In this document: positions 49,032-58,944 of the stretch, one piece after another
Numbering within the stretch: the stretch's first letter is position 1
How the letters are laid out: each line of letters begins with the position of its first letter
From: Blattabacterium cuenoti
Lineage (GTDB): Bacteria; Bacteroidota; Bacteroidia; Flavobacteriales; Blattabacteriaceae
Reading direction: 5' to 3'
Length of the DNA stretch: 64,000 bases
Assembly (NCBI RefSeq): GCF_014252375.1
Contig: NZ_CP059221.1
Location: 62,001 to 126,000, forward strand
Notes under the pieces: model-generated
Seen by the model: only the letters and a program-made list of their open reading frames with translations
Told to the model about the DNA's origin: nothing
Database searches by the model: none
Translations under genes and position numbers: made by a program

Positions 49032-49104
49032 TAGCGGGAATAGGACTCGAACCTATGGCCTTCGGGTTATGAGCCCGACGAGCTACCAACTGCTCCATCC
49101 CGCG
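49032..49104 (-). tRNA. Initiator tRNA-fMet (CAU)
   Basis: The reverse strand reads CGCGGGATGGAGCAGTTGGT and on, with anticodon CAT (49069-49071), three consecutive G:C pairs in the anticodon stem (GGGCTCATAACCC) and a mismatched first acceptor pair (C1 against T72), both hallmarks of an initiator. The T arm is ATAGGTTCGAGTCCTAT. No CCA is encoded. It lies 12 nt upstream of rmuC on the same strand. Confidence 0.95.
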
Positions 49105-49146
49105 ATCAATTTTACCAATATAATATTTTCCATTAAAAAAAACAAA

Positions 49147-50748
49147 TTATCCATTCATAGAAATTAAAAATTCTTCGTTATTTTGTGTTCTAATAATTCT
49201 TGATCTTAAAAACTCCATAGCTTCTACTGGATTCATGTCAGAAAGATATTTTCTTAAAATCCACATTCTTTGTAACGTATTTGAATCTAATAACAGATTA
49301 TCCTTTCTTGTACTTGACGAAACCAAATCAATAGCAGGATATATTCTTCTATTAGCTATTTTTCTATCTAATTGAAGCTCTTTATTCCCTGTTCCTTTAA
49401 ATTCTTCAAAAATTACTTCATCCATTTTAGATCCTGTATCAATCATTGCAGTAGCAATTATTGATAACGATCCTCCATTTTCTATATTTCTAGCCGCTCC
49501 AAAAAATCTTTTTGGTCTATGTAATGCATTAGCGTCAACTCCACCTGATAAAACTTTACCGGATGCAGGAGATACAGTATTATATGCACGAGCTAATCTT
49601 GTAATAGAATCTAATAAAATAACTACATCATGAGAGCATTCAACCATTCTTTTTGCTTTTTTTAAAACAATGTTTGCTACTTTAACGTGACGATCTGCTG
49701 GTTCATCAAATGTAGATGCAATAACTTCTCCTCTTACACATCTTTGCATGTCTGTAACCTCTTCAGGTCTTTCATCAATTAATAAAATTATTAAATATAC
49801 TTCAGGATGATTTGCTGCAATAGCATTAGCTATTTCTTTTAATAAAGTAGTTTTACCAGTTTTTGGAGGAGCTACAATCATACCTCTTTGACCTTTACCT
49901 ATAGGTGTAAATAAATCTACTATCCTAGTAGAAAGAGTTGAATTATTTTCAGCAAGTTTAAATTTTTCGTTAGGAAATAATGGAGTTAAATGTTCAAAAG
50001 AATTTCTCTCTCTTATAAATGATGGATTTTTACCATTTATTTCAATAATTTTTATTAATGGAAAATATTTTTCTCCATTTTTAGGTGGACGGACTTCACC
50101 TCTTATTGTATCTCCAGTTTTCATTCCAAATAATCTAATTTGAGATTGAGAAACATATATATCATCAGGTGATGATAAATAATTGAAATCAGAAGATCTT
50201 AAAAAACCATAATTTTCAGGCATAATTTCTAATACTCCTTCACTAATAATTATTCCTTCAAACTGATATTCATTAGTTCTATATTTATTAGAAATATTAT
50301 TTCTTTGCAAATTATTTTTTCCACTAAAAAAATTAGGATGATGTGTATTACTATCATACCTTTCTTGTTTTTTCCAGTTAGAAAAATTTTTATATTTTTT
50401 TTGGAATTTTATATGATCTTCTTTGTTATAATATTTTCTTTTTGAAAATTCTTTAGAATATTTATTTTTATTTTTTTCAATAAAAAATTTTTTTGATCCT
50501 ACATTCTTCCTAATAAATTCTTTCGAATTATTTCTATCTTTTGATCCATAAAAATTATTTCTATCTTTTGATCCATAAGAATTATTTTTATCTTTTAATT
50601 CATAAGAATTATTTTTATTTAATACTGAAATTATTTTTTTTAATAATTCATTTTTACGTAATTGAGTACATTTTTTTAAACCAGAAGATTTTGCAATCTC
50701 CTGTAATTCAAAAAGTTTTTTACTTTTTAATTCAGTGATATCAAACAT
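49147..50748 (-). CDS. rho: Transcription termination factor Rho
   Basis: This 533-residue protein has the N-terminal helical domain ([20 protein letters not shown]), a low-complexity Asn/Lys/Ser/Arg insertion (about residues 45-150) partly made of 9-residue repeats, the RNA-binding cold-shock-like domain ([16 protein letters not shown]), and the hexameric ATPase with [20 protein letters not shown] and [15 protein letters not shown]. It terminates transcription. Bacteroidetes Rho usually has such an insertion. It is divergent from the DUF4293 gene across 131 nt. Confidence 0.95.
   Translation of the reverse strand: MFDITELKSKKLFELQEIAKSSGLKKCTQLRKNELLKKIISVLNKNNSYELKDKNNSYGSKDRNNFYGSKDRNNSKEFIRKNVGSKKFFIEKNKNKYSKEFSKRKYYNKEDHIKFQKKYKNFSNWKKQERYDSNTHHPNFFSGKNNLQRNNISNKYRTNEYQFEGIIISEGVLEIMPENYGFLRSSDFNYLSSPDDIYVSQSQIRLFGMKTGDTIRGEVRPPKNGEKYFPLIKIIEINGKNPSFIRERNSFEHLTPLFPNEKFKLAENNSTLSTRIVDLFTPIGKGQRGMIVAPPKTGKTTLLKEIANAIAANHPEVYLIILLIDERPEEVTDMQRCVRGEVIASTFDEPADRHVKVANIVLKKAKRMVECSHDVVILLDSITRLARAYNTVSPASGKVLSGGVDANALHRPKRFFGAARNIENGGSLSIIATAMIDTGSKMDEVIFEEFKGTGNKELQLDRKIANRRIYPAIDLVSSSTRKDNLLLDSNTLQRMWILRKYLSDMNPVEAMEFLRSRIIRTQNNEEFLISMNG
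50526..50606 (-). repeat. 27-bp in-frame tandem repeat in rho
   Basis: Three units of 27 bp lie at 50526-50552, 50553-50579 and 50580-50606, with a partial fourth. The first two differ at their final base and the third at several positions. They encode copies of a 9-residue unit of form NNSYGSKDR. Being a multiple of three, changes in copy number keep the frame. Confidence 0.9.
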
Positions 50749-50879
50749 AAAATAATTGGATTATATTTATAATAACTACTTAGACGAGAAATACAATTTA
50801 TATAAAAAAATTATATCGAACTTTAATAAAAAATTAAATAAATCACTTAAATTATCAATTTATTAAATTTTTTAATATT

Positions 50880-51284
50880 ATGTTAAGAATACAATCATTA
50901 TACTTATCAATATCAATTTTATTTTATTCTTTATCTGTATCTTTTTTATTTAATGATAGAGTAATAAGATATAATAGATTACAAAATCTATCAATGTTAT
51001 TGACAATATTATGTATAATACTATCTTTATCTAGTATTTTTTTATTTAAAAAAAAAAAAATTCAGTTAATATTAAATAACTTAAATATTATTTTAAATAC
51101 AATTAGTTTTTTAATTATTTTATTTTTTTTGGATAGTGAATATTATAGTAGTTTTTTTTATGCAAAAAAAATAAATTTTTCTTTAATTATATTCTTATTT
51201 TCATGTAATATACTTCTTTATATAACTAATCGTGCTATTATAAAAGATATAAAAATAATTGATTCTATTAATAGAATACGATAA
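50880..51284 (+). CDS. DUF4293 membrane protein
   Basis: This 134-residue protein begins MLRIQSLYLSISILFYSLS, has four hydrophobic segments and a charged C-terminal RAIIKDIKIIDSINRIR. That pattern matches DUF4293, a Bacteroidetes family regularly encoded beside rho. Function is unknown. An in-frame run of 13 A at 51048-51060 encodes lysines between two membrane helices. prfA begins 2 nt after its stop. Confidence 0.85.
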   Translation: MLRIQSLYLSISILFYSLSVSFLFNDRVIRYNRLQNLSMLLTILCIILSLSSIFLFKKKKIQLILNNLNIILNTISFLIILFFLDSEYYSSFFYAKKINFSLIIFLFSCNILLYITNRAIIKDIKIIDSINRIR

Positions 51285-51286
51285 TA

Positions 51287-52366
51287 ATGGTAAAAAATGA
51301 TATTTCTATAAAACAATTAGAAATTTATAAAAAAGAATTTTTAAAAATTTCTAAACTTATTATACAACCTGATTTTTTATCTAAAAATAAATATAAAATA
51401 TTAATAAAAAAATATAATGAATTAGAAAAAATATTTCTTCTTTATAAAGAATATAATAAAGAAATTAATCTTATAAAAGAAGCTAATTATATTATAGAAA
51501 ATGATACAGATGATAAAGAAATGAAAAATTTAGCAATAAATGAAAAAATAAATTCAATTAAAAAATTAGATGATATTAAAAATAAATTATGTAAAATAGT
51601 AAAATATAAAAAAACTAAAAAAGACAATTATAGAAACGTTATATTGGAAATAAGATCTGGAACAGGTGGAGATGAAGCATGTCTGTTTGTAGAAGACATA
51701 TTAAGAATGTATATAATGTATTTTAAAAAAGTAAATTGGAAACATAAAATACTTAATTTTCAAAAAGGAACAAAAGGTTATAAAGAAATAATAATAGATG
51801 TATATAGCAATGATAACAAAAATGAAATTTACGGACATTTAAAATATGAATCTGGGGTACATAGAGTACAAAGAATTCCTAAAACAGAATCTCAAGGAAG
51901 ATTGCATACTTCTGCCATAACAGTTGCTATATTACCAAAAGTAGAAGATGTAGAAGTATCAATTAATCCATTGGATATAAAAAAATATACTTTTAGATCT
52001 AGCGGTGCTGGAGGACAACATGTAAATAAAACGGAATCTGCAGTTAGATTAGTTCATTTACCAAGTAATATTAAAGTAGAGTGTCAAGAAGAACGTTCTC
52101 AACATAAGAATTTTGAAAAAGCAATGATAGTTTTAAGATCAAAAATATATACTAATGAAGTAGAAAAAAAATTAAAAGAAAGATCAATAAAAAGAAAATC
52201 TTTAATCTCAACAGGAGATAGATCAGTAAAAATACGAACTTATAATTATCCTAATAATAGAGTAACTGATCATAGAATACATAAATCTATTCATAATCTT
52301 AATGAATTTATGAACGGTAATATTCAAGAAATGATAGATGCATTAAAAATAAAAGAAAACGAATAG
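51287..52366 (+). CDS. prfA: Peptide chain release factor 1
   Basis: This 359-residue factor has the GGQ motif in SSGAGGQHVNKTESAVRLVH (near residue 243), which drives peptidyl-tRNA hydrolysis, and the domain order of RF1. It recognises UAA and UAG. It sits 8 nt from the convergent accC end. The GGQ region is fully conserved. Confidence 0.94.
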   Translation: MVKNDISIKQLEIYKKEFLKISKLIIQPDFLSKNKYKILIKKYNELEKIFLLYKEYNKEINLIKEANYIIENDTDDKEMKNLAINEKINSIKKLDDIKNKLCKIVKYKKTKKDNYRNVILEIRSGTGGDEACLFVEDILRMYIMYFKKVNWKHKILNFQKGTKGYKEIIIDVYSNDNKNEIYGHLKYESGVHRVQRIPKTESQGRLHTSAITVAILPKVEDVEVSINPLDIKKYTFRSSGAGGQHVNKTESAVRLVHLPSNIKVECQEERSQHKNFEKAMIVLRSKIYTNEVEKKLKERSIKRKSLISTGDRSVKIRTYNYPNNRVTDHRIHKSIHNLNEFMNGNIQEMIDALKIKENE

Positions 52367-52374
52367 TTAATATT

Positions 52375-53718
52375 TTAAAAAAAATTAAAATTTTTTTTTA
52401 TAAAATTTGTATTATAATTACCTTTTATAAAATCATCATTTTTTATTAATTTTTTTTGAAATGATATACTTGTATGTATACCTTCAATTACAAATTCTTC
52501 CAAAGATCTATACATTTTTTTTATTGCTTTTTCTCTACTTTTTTCTGTTACTATTAATTTAGCTATCATAGAGTCATAATAATGAGATATATAATACCCA
52601 GAATATATATGAGTATCTACTCTTACACCTTTTCCTCCTGGAAAATGAAGTTGTGTTATTTTTCCAGGAGATGGACGAAAATTTTTATTAGTTTCTTCAG
52701 CATTTATTCTGCATTCTATTGAATACATTTTAGGATATAAATTTCGTTTATATAATTTTTTACCATATGCTATTGATATCTGTTCTTGTACTAAGTCAAT
52801 TCCTATAGTTTCTTCTGTTATAGGATGTTCTACTTGAATTCTTGGATTCATTTCCATAAAATAAAAATTCTTATTTTTATCAACTAGAAATTCTATTGTT
52901 CCTATTCCTTCATAATTTATAAATTCAGCAGCTTTTTTTGCTTTTTCACCCATTTTTTTTCTTAAATAAGAAGTGATAAATGGTGATGGAGTTTCTTCTA
53001 ACAATTTTTGATTTCTTCTTTGAATAGAACAATCTCTTTCAGATAAATGACAAATATTCCCATAACAATCTCCCATTATTTGAATCTCAATATGTCTAGC
53101 ATCTATTACTAGTTTTTCTATATAAACATTTTTTTTACCAAAAAAAGATAAAGATTCTTTTTTTGCTTCATCCCAAGATATTTTTAATTTTGTTTTTTCA
53201 AAAACAGGTCTTATTCCTTTTCCTCCTCCTCCATATACAGATTTTATAATAATAGGATATCCTATTTTATCAGCTATTTTTTCTACTTCTTTATAAGAAG
53301 AATCAATAAAACAATTAACCCCAGGAATACAATGTATTCCTGCTTTAAGCATTATCTTTTTTGCAGAAATTTTATTGGCCATTTTTATCATATGATTTGG
53401 ATTGGCACCAATAAATTTAATTCCATGTTTATTGCACATAGACGAAAAATATGCATTCTCAGAAAGGAATCCATATCCAGGATGAATAGCATCAGCATTT
53501 GTAATTTCTGCAGCTGAAATTAAATTAGGAATGTTTAAATAAGATTTTTTTGGATCTGGGGGGCCTATACAAACAGCTTCATCAGCAAAATAAACATGTA
53601 AACTGTATTTATCTGCAGTAGAATAAACCGCAACTGTTTTTAACCCCATTTCTTTAACCGTTCGTATTATACGTAAAGCTATTTCACCTCTATTAGCTAT
53701 TAATATTTTTATTGACAT
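52375..53718 (-). CDS. accC: Biotin carboxylase subunit of acetyl-CoA carboxylase
   Basis: This 447-residue ATP-grasp enzyme has the N-terminal ILIANRGEIALRIIRT, the IIKSVYGGGGKGIRP ATP-binding loop, the catalytic EMNPRIQVEHPITEE block and a normal C-terminal domain. It carboxylates biotin on AccB, encoded 6 nt upstream, supplying malonyl-CoA for the FabD step. The accC-accB-rpmF order is usual in Flavobacteriales. Confidence 0.96.
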   Translation of the reverse strand: MSIKILIANRGEIALRIIRTVKEMGLKTVAVYSTADKYSLHVYFADEAVCIGPPDPKKSYLNIPNLISAAEITNADAIHPGYGFLSENAYFSSMCNKHGIKFIGANPNHMIKMANKISAKKIMLKAGIHCIPGVNCFIDSSYKEVEKIADKIGYPIIIKSVYGGGGKGIRPVFEKTKLKISWDEAKKESLSFFGKKNVYIEKLVIDARHIEIQIMGDCYGNICHLSERDCSIQRRNQKLLEETPSPFITSYLRKKMGEKAKKAAEFINYEGIGTIEFLVDKNKNFYFMEMNPRIQVEHPITEETIGIDLVQEQISIAYGKKLYKRNLYPKMYSIECRINAEETNKNFRPSPGKITQLHFPGGKGVRVDTHIYSGYYISHYYDSMIAKLIVTEKSREKAIKKMYRSLEEFVIEGIHTSISFQKKLIKNDDFIKGNYNTNFIKKNFNFF

Positions 53719-53724
53719 TTTAAT

Positions 53725-54159
53725 TTAAGGGTCAGTTTCTAAAAGAAATAAAGGTTGATCATAATCAACAGGCGTAGCATTTTCTACAAAAATTTTTAAT
53801 AGTTTTCCATTTACTTCAGATTCTACGTTATTAAATAATTTCATAGCTTCTATAATACATATTATCATTCCTACCTTAATAGTATCACCAATTTTAACAA
53901 AAGGATCTTTATTAGGATTAGGTTTTCTATAAAATGTTCCTATCATAGGAGATTTTATTGTAATTAAATTCTTATGTTTTAATTTTTTATCTTTATAATT
54001 TTTTTCATTATTTATTGAAAAAGATTTATTATTTTTTTTTATATTGTTTTTATCTTCATTTTTTATATAAATTTTTGTTTCTCCTATTTGAATTTTTATT
54101 TCATTAATATTTGATTTAGAAACTATTTGAATAAGGGATTTAATAACATTAATATCCAT
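53725..54159 (-). CDS. accB: Biotin carboxyl carrier protein
   Basis: This 144-residue protein has a low-complexity Asn/Lys linker (about residues 36-65) and a C-terminal biotinyl domain with PMIGTFYRKPNPN and EAMKL, where Lys107 is the biotinylated residue. It carries CO2 between AccC and the carboxyltransferase. Length is near the usual 155. It is followed by accC and preceded by rpmF. Confidence 0.95.
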   Translation of the reverse strand: MDINVIKSLIQIVSKSNINEIKIQIGETKIYIKNEDKNNIKKNNKSFSINNEKNYKDKKLKHKNLITIKSPMIGTFYRKPNPNKDPFVKIGDTIKVGMIICIIEAMKLFNNVESEVNGKLLKIFVENATPVDYDQPLFLLETDP

Positions 54160-54163
54160 AATA

Positions 54164-54358
54164 TCATTTTTTATTTACTTCTTTTACATATACTACTCTT
54201 CCTTTATGATATAATTTTCCATTAAACCAATAAGCATGATGATATAAATGCATTTGATTAGTTGAAATACATTTTTTTAATAATGGTAATTTCAATTTTA
54301 TATGCATTCTTCTATTGTTCCTTCTAGATTTAGATTGTTTTCTTTTGGGATGAGCCAT
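54164..54358 (-). CDS. rpmF: Ribosomal protein bL32
   Basis: This 64-residue protein begins MAHPKRKQSKSRRNNRRMH, the bL32 hallmark, and ends with GKLYHKGRVVY. The zinc-binding cysteines of some bL32 forms are not apparent. It is the first gene of the leftward rpmF-accB-accC unit and is divergent from proS across 107 nt. Confidence 0.95.
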   Translation of the reverse strand: MAHPKRKQSKSRRNNRRMHIKLKLPLLKKCISTNQMHLYHHAYWFNGKLYHKGRVVYVKEVNKK

Positions 54359-54465
54359 AATTATAATTAATTTTAATACTAATTTATGTAATATTTTTTC
54401 ATATATTTCTTAACATAAAAAAACTTTATTAAAAGTTTTTAAAAAATTTTAATATTTTTTTTTTA

Positions 54466-55935
54466 ATGATAAATAATAATAGGGATAAAAATTATTCTGA
54501 ATGGTATAATGAAATAATCAATAAATCTGGCTTAGCTGAATTTTCAGGTATACGTGGATTCATGGTTATAAAACCATATGGATATTCATTGTGGGAAATT
54601 ATAAAATATGAATTAGATAAGATATTAAAAAATTCAGGACATAAAAATATTTATTTTCCTATTTTAATATCTAAATCTGTTTTTTCTAAAGAAAAAGAAC
54701 ATAATAAATTTTTTTCTGAAGGATGTGCAATTGTTACACATTCTAAAATAAAGAAATATAATAATAAATCAATTATTGATTCAGAATCAAAATTAAAAGA
54801 AGAATTAATAGTTAGACCTACTTCAGAAAGTATTATATGGAATACATATAAAAAATGGATACAATCTTATAAAGATTTACCTGTTTTATTAAATCAATGG
54901 GGAAATGCTGTAAGATGGGAAATGCGTACAAAATTATTTATTAGAACATCTGAGTTTCTATGGCAAGAAGGACATACCGCTCATTCTTCTAAAAACGAAG
55001 CTATGATAGAAGTAAAAAAAATATTAAACATTTATACTGATTTCTTAAAAGATTTCATGGCAATACCAGTAATAAGAGGAATAAAACCACATATAGATAA
55101 ATTTCATGGATCAGAAAATACATATTGTATAGAAGCATTAATGCAAGATGGGAAGTCATTACAAATTGGAACTACTCATTTTTTAGGACAAAATTTTTCT
55201 AAGGCCTTTAATGTAAAATTCACAAATTTTAATGGTAAAAAAGAATATATATGGTCTACATCTTGGGGAATGTCTACTAGATTAATAGGAGGATTAATAA
55301 TGTCACATTCAGATGATAAGGGCTTAATAATACCACCAAAAATTGCTCCTATACATATTGTAATTATACCAATTTATGATAATGAAGAAAAAAAAAATTT
55401 TTTAATAGAAAAAATATCTAAAAAATTAATATCTATATTAAGTATTAATAAATTAAGGGTTAAATATGATGATAGAAAAATGTTTACTCCTGGATGGAAA
55501 TTTAATGAATATGAAATAAAAGGTATTCCAATAAGAATTAGTATTGGAAAAAATGAAATAAAAGAAAAAAAAGTAGAAATATTCAGAAGAGATACTTGTA
55601 ATAAAATATATCATTTATTAGACAGTAGATTACCAAAATTTATTATTGAATTATTAAATGATATACAAAAAAATATTTATAAAAAAGCTTTAAATAGAAC
55701 AATGAAATCAATTATTAAAATTGATTGTTTTAATGAATTTAAAAATCATATAAATAATTTTGGAGGATTTATTTTATCTCATTGGGATGGAACATATGAA
55801 ACAGGAAAAATAATACAAAAAAAAACAGAAGCTACTATACGTTGCATTCCTTTTGATTATGGAAAAGAAGAGGGAAAGTGTATTTATTCTGGAAAATATT
55901 CACCTCAAAGAGTTATTTTTTCAAAATCTTATTAG
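54466..55935 (+). CDS. proS: Prolyl-tRNA synthetase (type without editing insertion)
   Basis: This 489-residue class II synthetase has the segments VIKPYGYSLWEIIK, LIVRPTSESIIWNTYKKWI, and RTSEFLWQEGHTAHSS (motif 2 region), plus EYIWSTSWGMSTRLIGG. The length and absence of the bacterial INS editing domain identify the eukaryote/archaea-like form used by Bacteroidetes. It charges tRNA-Pro. It ends 6 nt from the convergent pyrD. Confidence 0.94.
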   Translation: MINNNRDKNYSEWYNEIINKSGLAEFSGIRGFMVIKPYGYSLWEIIKYELDKILKNSGHKNIYFPILISKSVFSKEKEHNKFFSEGCAIVTHSKIKKYNNKSIIDSESKLKEELIVRPTSESIIWNTYKKWIQSYKDLPVLLNQWGNAVRWEMRTKLFIRTSEFLWQEGHTAHSSKNEAMIEVKKILNIYTDFLKDFMAIPVIRGIKPHIDKFHGSENTYCIEALMQDGKSLQIGTTHFLGQNFSKAFNVKFTNFNGKKEYIWSTSWGMSTRLIGGLIMSHSDDKGLIIPPKIAPIHIVIIPIYDNEEKKNFLIEKISKKLISILSINKLRVKYDDRKMFTPGWKFNEYEIKGIPIRISIGKNEIKEKKVEIFRRDTCNKIYHLLDSRLPKFIIELLNDIQKNIYKKALNRTMKSIIKIDCFNEFKNHINNFGGFILSHWDGTYETGKIIQKKTEATIRCIPFDYGKEEGKCIYSGKYSPQRVIFSKSY

Positions 55936-55941
55936 AATTAT

Positions 55942-56892
55942 TTAAAACTTTTTTAAATTTCCAAAAAAATTTTTTATGGAAAAATAATTTTTTTTTTTTA
56001 AGAAATTTTTTAACTCTTTTTTCAATCTATCAAAAACTGATATTCCTTCTTTTATAAATTGTGTTCCAATTTGAACCGCAGAGGCACCACATAATATATA
56101 ATCAAAAATATCTTTTCCAGACGAAATTCCACCACATCCAATAATATAAATATCTTTTCTTAAAAAAGAAAAAAATTTAGAAACATTAGCTAATCCAAAT
56201 GGTTTAATTATTTCTCCTCCTATACCTCCAAATCCATTATTAGGACGAATTACTACAGATTCTGTATCTGAATTTATATATAATCCATTTGGAATACTGT
56301 TAACACATGTTACAAACATAACAGGATATCTATTTATAATAGATGATATATTTTTTATATGTATTTCATTAAAATAAGGAGGTAATTTTATTCCTAAAGG
56401 TTTTTTATTAAATTTGAATACATTTTTTAAAAACTTATATACATATAAAGAATCGTATCCAAATATTTTTTTTCTATTAAGTATATTTGGACAAGAAAAA
56501 TTTATTTCTAAAGCACTAATATTCTCTATTAAATTAGCTTTTTTTATTAAATAAAGATTTTCTTTTAAAGAAAATCCAGATATAGATAGAAAAACAGGTT
56601 TATTGGTTTTCTTTCTTTTTAAAAAATTTATATAAAAATCAATTCCAAGATTTGGAAGTCCCATAGAGTTAATACTTCCTACATTCCATTCAAAATATCT
56701 TGGTTTAGGATTTCCATTTCTTAAATCACTAGTACAACTTTTTGTTACTAATGCTCCAGAAGAACTATCTAATAAATCAGATAATTCTTTTTCTGTACTA
56801 CAAAGTGCTCCGGAAGCATTCATAATACAAGATGATAATTTTATATTTTTTATTTTAGTAGAAATATCTATTTTATTTATTATTTCTTTCAC
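55942..56892 (-). CDS. pyrD: Dihydroorotate dehydrogenase, class 1A-like
   Basis: This 316-residue FMN enzyme starts with IDISTKIKNIKLSSCIMNASG, contains NSMGLPNLGID and the active-site segment EINFSCPNI with a catalytic cysteine. Class 2 (membrane, quinone-using) enzymes have serine there and an N-terminal helix, neither of which is present. Class 1A enzymes use fumarate as electron acceptor. The VTCVNSIPNGLYI and GCGGISSGKDIFDYI segments are family typical. It is divergent from the pyrE-pyrF fusion across 54 nt, so two steps of pyrimidine synthesis are adjacent. Confidence 0.9.
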   Translation of the reverse strand: MKEIINKIDISTKIKNIKLSSCIMNASGALCSTEKELSDLLDSSSGALVTKSCTSDLRNGNPKPRYFEWNVGSINSMGLPNLGIDFYINFLKRKKTNKPVFLSISGFSLKENLYLIKKANLIENISALEINFSCPNILNRKKIFGYDSLYVYKFLKNVFKFNKKPLGIKLPPYFNEIHIKNISSIINRYPVMFVTCVNSIPNGLYINSDTESVVIRPNNGFGGIGGEIIKPFGLANVSKFFSFLRKDIYIIGCGGISSGKDIFDYILCGASAVQIGTQFIKEGISVFDRLKKELKNFLKKKNYFSIKNFFGNLKKF

Positions 56893-56946
56893 AATTTTAT
56901 AATTTAAAGTATAAAAATTTTTTAACTTTACTTAAATATATTTTTC

Positions 56947-58293
56947 ATGTATAAAAAAAAAAATTTTTTTTTAAGTATATATAATTTAGGAATTATAAAA
57001 TTTGGTAAATTTACACTGAAAAGCGGAATAAATTCTCCTGTATACATAGATTTTAGACCAATTGCTTCTAAGCCAAAATTATTAATAGAATTATCTCACC
57101 TTCTTTTAGAAATAGTTCCATCTAATAAATTTGAATTAATATGTGGGGTACCTTATGCCGCTTTACCTATAGCAACGGCATTATCTTTAATAACTAATAT
57201 ACCACTTATAATTAAAAGGAAAGAAAATAAAGGATATGGAACAAAAAAAATGATTGAAGGAATTTATAAAAAAGGACAAAATTGTTTATTAATAGAAGAC
57301 GTTATTACAAGTGGAGCTAGTTTATTGAAAACTATAATAGATATAGAAAAAGAAGGATTAATAGTAAAAAATATAATATCAATTTTAGATAGAGAACAAG
57401 GAGGTATAGAAAATATAAAAAATATAGGATATAACATACAATCTTTGTTCAAAATAAAAGAAGTAATAAATATATTAAATAATAAAAATATTTTAGATAA
57501 AAAAAAAATTGATGATTTATACTTTTTTTTAAAAAAAAGAAAAAAAAACTATGAATATAAAAGAATTTCTTATGAAGAAAAAAAAAGAAAAATATCACAT
57601 TTTATAGGAAAAAAATTAATTGATATAACATTAAAAAAAAAAACTAATCTAATTATTTCAGTAGATTTAATTTATTCTGAAAAAATATTAGAATTAGTTC
57701 GTTTAATCGGAGATAAAGTTTGTGGAATAAAATTACATTCAGATATAATTAGTGATTTTTCATTTTCATTTATAAATTATATTAAAGAATTATCTATAAA
57801 AAAAGAATTTCTATTATTAGAGGATAAAAAATTATGTGATATAAATTCTACAAATTATCTTCAACTTCATCATGGAATACATAAAATTTTATCATGGACA
57901 GATATTATTACAGTACATGTAATAGCAGGAGAATATAGTATTAGAAATTTAAATATACCATCTAATATAGGATTAATAACCATATCTGAAATGTCTTCAA
58001 TTGGACAATTAATTGATGATAACTATATAAGAAAAGTACTAAATGTCTCATTAAATAATCCAAAAGTTATAGGCACTGTAGCTCAAAGAAAAGTAGATGA
58101 TAGATTATTATTATTTACACCAGGCATACATTTATCTATAAATAATTATACACATCCTAATACAGCATTTAGAAAAAATTGTAGTGATTTTATTATTATA
58201 GGAAGAGGAATATATAAATCCCTTGATCCTGTTAAAACAATTGAAGAATATAGAAATATAGCATGGAAGGCTTATGAATCTGGATTATTATAA
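56947..58293 (+). CDS. Bifunctional orotate phosphoribosyltransferase / OMP decarboxylase fusion
   Basis: This 448-residue protein has an N-terminal OPRT (residues 1 to about 195: FGKFTLKSGINSPVYIDFR, the PRPP motif LLIEDVITSGAS near residue 115) and a C-terminal OMP decarboxylase (from about residue 215: LIISVDLIYSEK, KVCGIKLHSDII, and LLLEDKKLCDINST near residues 289-303). The decarboxylase motif EDKKLCDI resembles the eukaryotic FEDRKFADI form, and the order OPRT-ODC is that of animal and plant UMP synthase. It completes UMP synthesis. No internal stop or frameshift is seen. Confidence 0.92.
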   Translation: MYKKKNFFLSIYNLGIIKFGKFTLKSGINSPVYIDFRPIASKPKLLIELSHLLLEIVPSNKFELICGVPYAALPIATALSLITNIPLIIKRKENKGYGTKKMIEGIYKKGQNCLLIEDVITSGASLLKTIIDIEKEGLIVKNIISILDREQGGIENIKNIGYNIQSLFKIKEVINILNNKNILDKKKIDDLYFFLKKRKKNYEYKRISYEEKKRKISHFIGKKLIDITLKKKTNLIISVDLIYSEKILELVRLIGDKVCGIKLHSDIISDFSFSFINYIKELSIKKEFLLLEDKKLCDINSTNYLQLHHGIHKILSWTDIITVHVIAGEYSIRNLNIPSNIGLITISEMSSIGQLIDDNYIRKVLNVSLNNPKVIGTVAQRKVDDRLLLFTPGIHLSINNYTHPNTAFRKNCSDFIIIGRGIYKSLDPVKTIEEYRNIAWKAYESGLL

Positions 58294-58371
58294 ATATTTT
58301 ATTTAATATAATAAAACTAATTATAAAAATATTTAATTTGTATAATTAAATTTATTGAATATTTATTTATA

Positions 58372-58944
58372 ATGAAATGGATTAATTCACTAATCAGTTG
58401 TTTTATGATATTATTTAGTATAATAGATATATTAGGAAACGCTCCAATAATTATGGGGTTTAAATCTAAAGGAAATGTTATAGATACTAAAAAAGTTATA
58501 ATTACTTCTTTTATCATTTTCTTATCTTTTTTATTTTTAGGTCAGCCTATATTAAAAGTTATAGGAATAGATATACATTCATTTTCAGTTGCTGGATCTA
58601 TTGTACTATTTTTAATAGGAATAGAAATGATACTAGGTGTAGATTTTCATAAGATTTCAAAAAATACACAAACTTCAATAGTTCCTATAGCGTTTCCATT
58701 GATTGCTGGCCCTGGATCATTAACTACATTAGTATCATTAAGATCTACTTATAATAATACAATTATAATTTTATCTTTATTACTTAATATGATAGTTGTT
58801 TACTTTGTTATTGACAAATGTGATTTTATAGCTAAAAAAATAGGAAATAATGGATTAGATATATTAAAAAAAATATTTGGAATTATTTTATTAGCTTTTT
58901 CTGTAAAAATTTTTGGGGCAAATGCAATAAGATTATTTAAATAA
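58372..58944 (+). CDS. MarC family membrane protein
   Basis: This 190-residue protein has about six membrane helices and the conserved segments IDILGNAPIIMGF and IVPIAFPLIAGPGSLTT, the MarC/UPF0056 signature. Function is uncertain; it is not a proven multidrug exporter. Its last 12 nt overlap the end of the convergent rnpA gene. Confidence 0.88.
   Translation: MKWINSLISCFMILFSIIDILGNAPIIMGFKSKGNVIDTKKVIITSFIIFLSFLFLGQPILKVIGIDIHSFSVAGSIVLFLIGIEMILGVDFHKISKNTQTSIVPIAFPLIAGPGSLTTLVSLRSTYNNTIIILSLLLNMIVVYFVIDKCDFIAKKIGNNGLDILKKIFGIILLAFSVKIFGANAIRLFK

Noticed and set aside
48961-49167. 68-codon + frame spanning 49032-49104
   Set aside because: It is the antisense of the initiator tRNA and of the rmuC start, so it is not a gene.
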